Shown piece by piece: positions 55,005 through 64,000 of a stretch of DNA of 64,000 nucleotides. The notes under the pieces are model-generated. The model was not told the origin of the DNA. It did not search any database and saw only the letters and a list, made by a program, of their open reading frames with translations. The DNA comes from Ganoderma boninense (lineage: Eukaryota > Basidiomycota > Agaricomycetes > Polyporales > Polyporaceae): contig CM035315.1 of the NCBI GenBank assembly GCA_002900995.3, forward strand, positions 357,967-421,966, given 5' to 3'. The position numbers were made by a program, and so were the translations under genes. Position 1 is the stretch's first letter; each line of letters begins with the position of its first letter.

Positions 55005-58000
55005 GAGAATGAACGGGGAGGATGCAGAAGATAAATCGATCCAGTGGAAAAGGTGGAAGAAAAGGAAGATCCGGGCAGACACAACGAGCTAACCGCCTCT
55101 CTCTCTCGTGTTCCCATCGGAACCCAGCTGCCGCTATTGAGCTTCATTCTCAAAGAAGAAGTCAGGTATCAGCGAAGACCGCCGCAGGCGATGCCAATGT
55201 ACTACGGACCTCCGTTGTCCCAGTAAGATTCAGCACGCCACCCAAAAGCTCTCACCGCCGTGGTTCTCTTGTTGGTCGCGTATGGAAGCTTTGAGTGATC
55301 ATGCACTCATCGAATCGGGATCTAAAAGGACGTAGCCTGATGCGCCTGCGACCAGAGACCAGCGATCGTTGAAGGAAAGGTGATGCAGTGAGCGGAGGAG
55401 GGTTTGAGGACTTGGAGACCTGAGTAGTTGATCGTTAGAACCATTGCACTAGGCCGTAGGAGAATGGTACATATCGATACACACAAGAAAATAGATGTAG
55501 GAATCGATGTTGAGCCGCTGTCTTAGAGCTCGCCTCCGTTTGGTCGCGGTCACGGACGCCGGGTCAGGCGCGCCCTGTCTCTCTCGTCCCGGAGCAGTCT
55601 CAGGAGTTGGATGAGGAAATGATGGACCGGGAGAGGTGAGTACATTCCTGAGAGGGGGGTGCAAGATCAATGTTCGAGGTCAGACAAGAGGGAGAGACGA
55701 GGAACAGCTAGCCACAGCGGAAAGGTCGACCTACGTCAGAGAAAACGATGTGTTATGGAATCGATTTGACGTACGGGCAAACCATCATCGTGTCGCTCCT
55801 CCCCAGGCCGTCCATCGCTGCCGATCCAGGTGCCGATATCGACGCAGAGAGTTGCTCGCAATACCTGGGAGGACAATAGACCCAGAGCAAGGGAGAGAAC
55901 GAAGGGGTCGCGGGGTCGCAGGCTTGCGGTGGGCGCAGCTGACAGTCGCGGCACGGTCGAAGGGACATTGAACGGCCTCGTTCGGGCTGCAGCGAACGGT
56001 TTGGATAGCGAAAAGCGGTGACCATAACAAGGGGACATAACGCGTTGCGACAACAAGTCGCCAAAGGGGACGTGGGTAAGGTGTGAGAAGGCAGAAACGG
56101 TCTAGCCCCCGTATCTTCGAGGTGCATGCGCGAGAAACTTACTGGAAGTCCGAGTCCCCGCCTCTGCTTCCTGGCCCTCATCTTCAACTCCTCCGCCTTT
56201 GCATCTCCCGGGATGTACCGCGATGGACCTCAACTTCAGTTGGCACAACGGTCGCGGTCGGAGACAGCAGGAAGTGAACGCTGACAGAAATGAGGGAATG
56301 CAGTGTGGCGGAGAGGAGAAGGGAGCTCATCAGCGTGTGTACATATCATTACATATATCCATGTATCGCGACACCTACCACGAAAGAACTAGAGATTAGC
56401 GTTCGAGCTTCAGGGCTCTTCTCGGCGTGTTGTCGTACCTAGCGAAACTTTGCAGGGACGGAGGGGAAGAGGATCATGGTGTGGGAAAAGCAGTGTCCGG
56501 TTAGACGCCCATGGATGCCCCCGCGACGATGCTTCCTCAGTCACCCCCCTTCTCTCTCTCTCTCCCTCTCTCTCTCAACAGACCTCGATGTTCGTTTCCG
56601 GCGCACTCCTCCCCTGCCTCCGGTTGTTGCTATGATCTCAAACTCCTTCTCCTCGTCCTCCTCCTTGTAAGTGCGCTCTCACGAGTCGAGACGTATTTCT
56701 GACGTCAGCACCGTAGATTTCTAGCGCGTTGCCTCGCGGGCGACATGCCTCCAAACAAGCCACGATGGCTGTAAAAGTCAGACATGGCGAGTCCTATACG
56801 TTTGTCCTACTGCTTTCTGCGCTCTACTGGATTACCATCATTTCTCCAGCCTCATCCAAACGATCCACGCGTCCACGCTCACCAGTTAAACCCCGTCGCT
56901 CGGCTTCCTGCCTTCCAGACTGCCCTCGCGTCTCTCCCCGACAAGCTACTCTTCCCACATCTGTCCTTGCGAGTTCTCCTTTGGCTCTGAGGGAGTCACA
57001 ACGGAGACTCGTGAATGAGGTCGCATCAACATCCACCTCAATGAATGCTTGCCGCAACCTGAAGTCTTCGAAGACAGCCGATGTAAGGATCGCGACCAAA
57101 GGCTGTGAAGGCATTGACAAGCTTGGTACCTACATGTGAGAACTCGACAGCACCTGGACATCCAGACGGCTACTGACACGTTACTTTGACGAGGACGGCG
57201 TCTGCGCCAGAGGCTCAAGGTCAGGACCCGAACGAGTCTAGATGCCAACATTGATCTTTACAACGCGCCACACTCCCTCCAGGAACGGCCTTTTGGCGCA
57301 CTGCTGGAATAACTTAACTCGGACGACGTCCGTGAGCAGCGAGGAGGTTCGTGCTTAAATGACATGTCTGCCACCACGCTTTTGACCTGCATCTCTAGCC
57401 AGAGCACTACTGATGCATGTTCGTATCTGCTGGTGGCGGCGTTGGGCTCGATGCGGAGACGGCCTCGATACAGACGAGTTTATGACCGGCTTCGAGCCAC
57501 GCGCGCATGAACATGCCGCCAGTACACGGACGTAGGCTGTAGACGGCGGCGATCGCGAAGAGAACGAACGGCAGCATGCGCAGCGAACGGCAGTGTGAGC
57601 TGCCTGTAGAACCAGCATCGGCACGTTAATAACGACACAGCTGAATGACACGAGCTGGGATCGCTGGCGAGGTGGTGGGCGAGCAGCGCTTCAACCTGTA
57701 GGAAGAGGTGGGGTCGGGAAACGTCAATGGGAAGCGCCAATAGGATGCGGGGGGACTGGAACGGCATGGACGCCGAGGTTTCTCCCAGAAGCAGGCTGTG
57801 AAAAATGGTCGGGTGGAAAGAGTAGTGGCGAGAAACTGCCAGACCTAGGGTTCCATATCCCGTAAACGTTTTCAGCTGTAGCAATCAATGTCCTCGAGCT
57901 GCCATACCATGCTGGCGTCGTGCGCCCTTGGGCAAGCCATTAAACGCCCATGAGACGAAATGGAGTCTCGGTGTTCACCCTCCTTCGTCCTCTCCTGCAC

Positions 58001-59942
58001 CCCCTCTAAGACTATGCCTTGTTATCGTGGATATGGCGTCTTGAACACATTTTTACATAGCGCAGATACGCATGCCCGAGTCAGACTTGGTATGTTCTCT
58101 GGAGCTGGGCGTGTCAAGGACAAGCTGCCATAAAAGTAGGCAATAAGTTGGAACCGAAACCTGTTGTAGGACCTACTCCGGGCCGTCGACTGGACCTCCC
58201 TGACCCAACTTGTCCCCACAACGCCCCGCTGTACACGTGTCATCTGCTCCTTGGTGCCTGGGCATGCGTCCATGTGTAACCGAGGTTCGAGTGAGATCCG
58301 CTGATACACGATTCTCGCAGATCGGTGAATACCGGGGGAGTCGGGGCACCCAAGCATACTTTCGCTTCCTCACTTAGCACTCGGTTTGGATCTCCGCTGA
58401 GATGTTGCGGTCTCATTTCGGCAAAGCGAAGACAGTACGGCTCCTCTGTAACCACATGGGTCACTTCGTCTCGAAGTCGCCGCGAAAAAGCGTGGACGTC
58501 TGTTTCGTCCAGCCGGTGAGCACCCAGTGCGTCTAGCTCCTAGCCGCACGGTGACAACGTTCAGTTCTCTGGTCAGCAGTTGCCCTTCGGAAGCGGAGGG
58601 TGCGAACGAACCAATCCCACTATTCGGCGACATTCCGCATGGGCGGTGTGTAGAACACGAACACGGTTGCCCCTCGCAAAAGTTTACGTCCCATGCCGTC
58701 AATGTAGGTCATCCCATCCCCTTCTTTCGCAATCATGGACGGAATTCGATTCAATGTTCTTCCATCGTGCCACTGCGACACCACTGTTGACTCGATTTCC
58801 AGGGTCTCAAAAAGCGAGTCATCCTGATCTTCCATGTCGGACCGCAATCACGACGCCGTATCGTATCATGAAGTACCATCGATCTGAAGGCCAGGCCGTG
58901 GTGGATGAGTCGCTGCTCACCACGAGTCTGATACCCACAAAGACACCGCGCCTTACCTTGTAGTGCATGAAGATCGGGAGGCGCAGGGGACCGCGATGAT
59001 TTCGGTGAGCTCCAACCATTCATGTGGAGCCTTTTTCTGGTACATACTCGGACCTAGCCGCAGATCCTCTAGCCGGGGCTAGCGATGGCAGGGTTGTATC
59101 CCTCGCAAGGGGCTGGGGGGCTTCGCTGTAGGAGGACTGTCCATGTGAGCTGATTCTGGATCCTTCCATGGCAGCCCTTCCTCATTGGCCGCCTTTCCCA
59201 AAGGGAATGTTTACGTCGGGGGCAGCCTGCAGGCTACCTCAACCCAGTCCTCCTTGAACCCAGGTTGTCTGGTGTTCCGCTTCTTCGCGCGATCGTCCTG
59301 TCGCGGGGTATTCGAGGCGAGGATCACAGGAGGCATACGCCGCAGGCAGTTGTCTTTCCTTTGGGAATCGTAGGACGGACACGCTGGCAGGAAGGCTCAC
59401 CGGGGCTCACCTGGCCCTTGTTCATCCCATTTGGTGGGCATGCGAGTGTCAGTGTTACGTACCGCAATCTATATCCAATTCATCGACTGATCATGCTTCT
59501 GATGACACACTAGTCCACCATGATGTCCCCATTGGAACGGCCACCGGTGTCATGCGCAGAGTCCTGCAGCGAACTCACAGCCGGTGGCGCACTGCAGGCC
59601 AACCTCGTGTCAGAAAACTCTTCTGAGACCGGAGTCGCGTGTTCGACAAGTCTGTCGAACTGCGCAAAACTGTCCAGCTCAGGGGCGCGCCGTGAATACG
59701 ACTAAAGAAATGTTCGATTGGCGGTATTCGGTTTGCAGGTACATTGAGAATGAAGCCTCAACTTCGTCCCGCGGCGTGTTGATGAAGACGCGGCCGTTGC
59801 GCTCGAAACCCGCAGGGCCTCGGAAAAATCTGCCGTGGGTTCCCTGTTCTCCATCACCTCGCATTGGCCTGCACTCTGATCTTCTCGTCCCTATCCGCTT
59901 TCCCGGAATCGAAGCTCGCTGTGAGAACGGGCAGTAGTGTGG
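55005..59942. repeat. Right arm of the 4.9 kb inverted duplication
   Basis: Inverted counterpart of 41816-46715. The inner end begins GAACGGGGAGGATGCAG and the outer end finishes CGCTGTGAGAACGGGCAG. It carries the same broken coding pieces as the left arm. Some frames are open in one arm and shifted in the other (for example around 58240-58470), so both arms decay independently to a small degree. Confidence 0.85.
55225..55335 (+). pseudogene. Fragment resembling the last exon of the spacer gene (right arm)
   Basis: Mirror of 46381-46491: K-I-Q-H-A-T-Q-K ... M-E-A-L-S-D-H-A-L-I-E-S and a stop, just after a CAG. See the left-arm entry for the comparison with 49940-50116. Confidence 0.4.
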
Positions 59943-60279
59943 CGATTGAATGCAGAAGGCCTGGTGACCGTTTGGACTGCCATTCGAGCGGGTCCTCGCC
60001 CAACGATTCTGTCGCATGCAATCGATCAGCTGAACGTGCAGACTCTCAGGACGGTCAGTTTGTTTGAGATCTCAGCTCGACACCTCGGAGCTCTGCCGTC
60101 GCACATTTCATAACCATGCATTTGGGAACGTGGTACGGGGCAATGACGTTTGGTTTGGCAGTGGTATGCGGCTCCGACAGTTAAGGTGTGACTCAAGGGA
60201 GAAGGATAAAAACTCTGCAACCTTGGAGTCATGCAGCCCCCAACCCCACTCGCCCAACTCATCCAGCACTACCTTAGCT

Positions 60280-61705
60280 ATGTACCAGTATTACGATGGC
60301 CCCACTGGCGGCACGGACGGGTGGGCCGACTGGCTGGGGTGCGAAGCGGCCCGCCCCCGCTACTCTTCCCACGCCACGGAACCCACGTTCTCCCATTCGG
60401 ATGACACGTTTGTCCCTCAATCGCACTCTGAGTCTATCTACCCACCTCAGGCTGTCGCTGCCTCCCACCCCGTCAACGGTCCCTCCAACTCGTCCGCCAC
60501 TTCGTACGACATGCCATCCGGCCCCGTCCTCTCCCCCTCATCCCCTCCTAGCCACCCTGATGTTGTCCAGAACTTTTGTGACTTCGATGACGCTTTCCCA
60601 GCCACGATGGATCGCATCCACGCGGGTATCGCTGGGGAGGACGACTTCATCGCTCTCGGACGTGCTCTCTGCAACTTATCGGCCCAAGGCACTAGCTCTT
60701 CTGCTGGCGACAAGGACTTCATCTTGCTCGCGAAAGCCGTCTATAAATAGTATGTCGTTGCTCTGTCGTCCTACGGGCTGGCAGTAGTTCTAATGCGTCG
60801 GAATGCAGTGTTCAGGGCACCTTCGTCGGCTGGTATGCCACCTGGCGGCCGGTTGGTGGCAATGTCAGTGGTTCGAACCTCTTCGATCGCATTCTTGAGC
60901 TCCAGACAGAGGCTCGTAAGTGGCGGCAGCTTGATATCGCAGCAACGTTGGCACTAATACGTTAGTCTGACACTCATCAGGGCAACTTGAGACCCCGGCC
61001 GATATGCAATGGAAGAACTCTGCTGTCCTTTCTCTTGGCCGCTCACCTCGCTTCTGGGGATACGTCGACGGTGAGGGGGGTGCAACATGGACTGACGAAT
61101 GTGCTGTCCTTGACGACGCTGCGGAAGGAGGAGAAGGTTGCGACCTGTCCTCGCAGGACGTCAGGCCCGCAGGCGACTCGGCTTCGTCGTCCTCCACCCT
61201 CTTGCAGAACGGACGTGGCACCGCCAACCCTGAGCGCTACGATTCTTCAGCCTTCTCTTCTCAGCGCTTCAATAGCGCTGAGTTCGTGCCGAACTTCTCT
61301 GCGCCCCCCCCGGTCCCACTTGAATCCGAGTTTCCGAATACCGCGGTCGCCACCCTCACCACTCCTTCCCATATTCCCACTCTCCATCGCCACCAGTCCC
61401 TTCCATGCAATCCCGCCCATCCCGCCTCTGAAGCCCATCAAGCACCCGCAACCCTTGGAGCCTCTTCCATCGAACCCACTTCGCCGTCTTGCCGACATGT
61501 GCTGGGCCTTGCAAGGCATTGCCGTCAGATGTACGAAGTGGGTTTGATCACCAAGGAGGACTACGCGGAGAACGTTCTAATCGCATTCCGGCAACTCGGT
61601 CAAATGGCTGGGGTTCGCGACCTATCTGCCCTTTCTCTCGCTCCTCGTTCGACTTCTTCCCGGGCACCGGTTGCCCTGCGCGCTGTCGGCATCATGCAGC
61701 AGTAG
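60280..61705 (+). CDS. Unidentified protein, right member of an inverted paralogue pair
   Basis: Exons 60280-60749, 60809-60915 and 60981-61705 splice in phase to 433 residues. The middle exon is 107 bases, exactly as in the paralogue at 40025-41435, and both introns lie at the same codon phases. The first exon opens M-Y-Q-Y-Y-D-G-P-T-G-G; the last has D-M-Q-W-K-N-S-A-V-L-S-L-G-R-S-P-R-F-W-G-Y. The C-terminal part has a short helix-like block (Y-E-V-G-L-I-T-K-E-D-Y-A-E-N-V) that aligns with T-G-Y-F-T-A-E-G-F-A-Q in the paralogue. GGATAAAA lies about 75 bases before the ATG. Function is unknown. The protein is clearly diverged from its partner, in contrast to the near-identical arms beside both genes. 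Confidence 0.8.
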
Positions 61706-62612
61706 AATGGTGACCGTATAGCAGGAGCGGGGTCCGTAGCCGTGTCCAGGACAATAGTTACGACGAGAACGAGGTTCAGGCTAGCTACTAGGTTCATTGG
61801 GAATGGAGGCCGTCTCTGACGGATCACATCTCATGTTAGATACTGCGCTCCCCCGATTTCGTTGTCGTTGTCGTCGTTGTCGTCTTCCCGATTCGTCTCT
61901 CTTCTCATGCTCGTTCTCGTATCCCGTATCTCACAGGTTCCATCTCGCTGTCACCCTCATTCCCCTGTCCGTCGTCGCCTTGATTCTGGAATGTACACTA
62001 TATTTCGTCATCGTACCCGTGCCTTAGCTTGTTTGATTATATATCGACGAACCTTCCCAACCATTGTATAACGGATGTGGGCTGTAACATCTATACTGCA
62101 AGGTTTAACTTCACCGAAGGACCTCTACTCCTCGCCTGGAGCGGGATTTAATGTCAAATGGTCAAGATTAGACAGGACCATAGCAGCGAATGGTAATGCA
62201 GGGCAATCAAGAAAGACGGAGGTCAAGCCGTGTTGTCCAAGGAGCGGAAGGATCTCATCGTGGGGACCTGCACTGTGCGACTTCGCGTGGCCGTCCGTCC
62301 CAACCAGCGTTGAACGTTGGAAGCAGGGCGACGGATTGATTTACTTGAACAAAGGCCTGAGCAAGGTGCGTCACCGAGCGTGTCTTCCGGGGACTTAGTT
62401 AGTACTCCCCTTTGGTGCCTGACGAGAAGGACAGCCTCAGTGAGGAGCTCATCGGTCTTCATCGGTGCTGGGAACTCGGAACTAAATTTGGCGCCGGCGG
62501 TGCCGGAGTTGTCATTTACCACCACGATCCCTACAGCCCATTGGTATCCTTGCAGAAGCCGCTTTCACTCTACCTCCTCCGTAACAACGGCTGTTGTGCA
62601 CGCCTATGTCCG
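61706..62612 (+). other. Region before the integrase-like gene
   Basis: A plus-strand frame (62075-62370) could splice at GCAAG|GTGCGT to TTAG|TACTCC (62402) and run on in phase to 62655 (S-E-E-L-I-G-L-H-R-C-W-E-L-G). It may be a 5' extension of the next gene or a separate small gene; neither is proved. Confidence 0.35.
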
Positions 62613-64000
62613 ATGGTCAACATCAAGGGTAATAACCAATATGGTGGCAAGCTCAGTAAGTGGTAGTCCGTCATTCTTCCCTGATGTTCGCAGTCTCATG
62701 GGTCGTCTTTTGGACTAGAACTCGCCCTCGACGACTCAGCTCTGACCAGATTGTTCCGGCAATTTAACCGTGAGAGGAATGGGGCGGGTTTATCGGTCGA
62801 TGAGCAGCTCGCTAGGCTTCGTGCAGTTGGTTGTCCAATGAGGTCTGTATCTTTCCTCACTACAGACGTTTGCGCTAATGATGGTCGGCCGGGCATAGTC
62901 GCATGTCCATGTACAAGTTGCGAGCACGCCTGGGTGTTCCGTCGGTTCAAACTCAAAGTCGTCTCGCAGACCCGACGAAGCGTCTTCAAGTCATCTTGGA
63001 CCTCAAGCAGAACGATATCCAGGGTCGTTGGGGTGTCGCACAGGTGCGGCAACGTTTGGCCAACGCAGATATTTCAATCACTCGGTAAGTACTGCAACCT
63101 CCTTCGTTACTGCTCATTTATTTGACATGTTCCAGGGACGAGTTGAGGGCTATCCTCCATGATCATTTTGAGCACGAGTTCGATCACCGCTTCCCGGGAA
63201 AGCATCGCGGCCAGATCCCTCGTGCTCCGTTGGACTGCCTCGGCCCGATGCACCAAGTCCATGTCGATGGTCATGAAAAACTTTCCTCACAAGCTCTTGG
63301 ACTAGGCACGGCGAGTCTACCGATCTACGCCTATAGGGACCTGTGGGGCGGTTACCTTCTCGTCCTTGTTGTTTTGCCAAATGTTCGCCTTGCGTCCACA
63401 TGTGCACATCTTCATCTGGATTTTGCTCAAACTTACGGTGGCAAGTGCAATTAAGTTGCTTAGTCTTCTCAGTGTCGATCAACGCTGACGATTCATCCAT
63501 TCCAGCTGTTCCAATGACCGTCGTGAGCGACAAAGGTTCAGAAACAGGCAAAATGATGGAATTCCAGAAGCTTCTCAGGTGCGGGGTTCTGGCTTGTGTC
63601 GTACCTGACCTCCGTGAATCCATGTGTACCACACTTTACAGGCAGGATGCGGCGCCAGAGCTACCGGAGGACGAATTCAAGCCTTGGGTCCAGGTTCAGA
63701 GCAAGCACAACACCCCTATCGAGGGTTTTTGGTTATGGCTGCGCGAGGGCGAAGGTCACAATATACGCGATATCATCCTCAGTGGCACGGCCATATTTGA
63801 CCCGAATGATCAGTTGCATAAGTGAGTGTCTACTCATTTCTTTCATGACCGGTACCTGAACCCTGCGTTCACCAGGAACGTGTTCAACTGGTTGTGGCCG
63901 CCACTCCTCCAGGAGCGTTTGGATGAATATCGCGAATACTGGAACAATCATACAATTCGTCGGCAAAAGCAGAAGGACCTTCCCTCTGGAACATCTCCCA
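62613..64000 (+). CDS. Integrase-core (D-D-E) protein, partial at window end
   Basis: Seven exons can be followed in phase: 62613-62655, 62719-62842, 62899-63084, 63136-63440, 63506-63578, 63642-63821 and 63876 to the edge. The N-terminal part is helical with Y-K-L-R-A-R-L-G-V and W-G-V-A-Q-V-R-Q-R-L. The catalytic core has H-V-D-G-H-E-K-L (first Asp), V-V-S-D-K-G-S-E-T-G (second Asp) and N-T-P-I-E-G-F-W-L-W-L-R (Glu). These are the three metal ligands of retroviral-type integrase folds. The family occurs in many Agaricomycetes as an intron-rich gene, not in a retroelement frame. The donor after 63440 is GCAAGT, a GC-AG intron. The start at 62613 is the nearest in-frame ATG but upstream exons are possible. 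It may be a domesticated transposase or part of an unnamed transposon. Confidence 0.75.

Noticed and set aside
40025..61705. Mating-type homeodomain locus
   Set aside because: The inverted pair and palindrome suggested it, but none of the proteins has a homeodomain W-F-x-N-x-R motif.
40025..61705. Palindrome as two misjoined haplotypes
   Set aside because: The paralogues at the ends are too different to be alleles and the spacer has unique genes. It remains a caveat for the arms until long reads are checked.

Overview
The window looks like nuclear DNA of a filamentous basidiomycete, probably an Agaricomycete of the polypore type. The grounds are GT-AG introns of roughly 50-65 bases in almost every recognisable gene, F-box proteins of the type that is expanded in these fungi, a LINE whose reverse-transcriptase box reads A-M-D-D-S, and a GATA-like protein with a W-G-P-G-P-E-G-P core. 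No bacterial operons, ribosome binding sites, CRISPR arrays or convincing tRNA/rRNA genes were seen. There is one 100-base assembly gap (26857-26956).

Region 1-16 kb is a nest of mobile DNA. A LINE on the minus strand runs from about 10.3 kb to beyond base 1. Its long reading frame (coiled coil, endonuclease, reverse transcriptase, C-terminal part) is split twice: by a 3.96 kb element with terminal inverted repeats (1702-5664) and by a 521 bp hAT-like MITE (661-1181). Removing each insert with one copy of its target duplication restores the frame. A second, inverted copy of the 3.96 kb element (10945-14908) lies next to the 5' stub of another gene. Each element copy carries an intron-containing gene for a GATA-like zinc-finger protein with an acidic tail. 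Together the copies form a palindrome with about 5.3 kb between the arms. The 3' exons of an unidentified gene (14979-15912) and a second MITE with a 9 bp direct repeat (16234-16671) follow.

Region 17-27 kb holds an internally deleted F-box relic, its full-length F-box paralogue (23895-26095), a serine-rich protein with Myb-like modules (21945-23542), and the start of a gene that runs into the assembly gap. Region 27-40 kb is mostly decayed sequence around one well-supported gene, an Hst3/Hst4-like sirtuin (32186-33665), plus a heavily mutated polyubiquitin relic (about 36.3-37.2 kb).

Region 40-62 kb is a second, larger palindrome centred near 50.87 kb. Its outermost parts are two clearly diverged paralogous genes facing outward (40025-41435 and 60280-61705) with the same exon plan. 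Inside them lie two inverted arms of about 4.9 kb that are almost identical (about 41816-46715 and 55005-59942). The 8.3 kb spacer has two small unidentified but well-spliced genes and an 18-bp minisatellite. The right edge (62613 onward) is an intron-rich gene for an integrase-core (D-D-E) protein that runs off the window.
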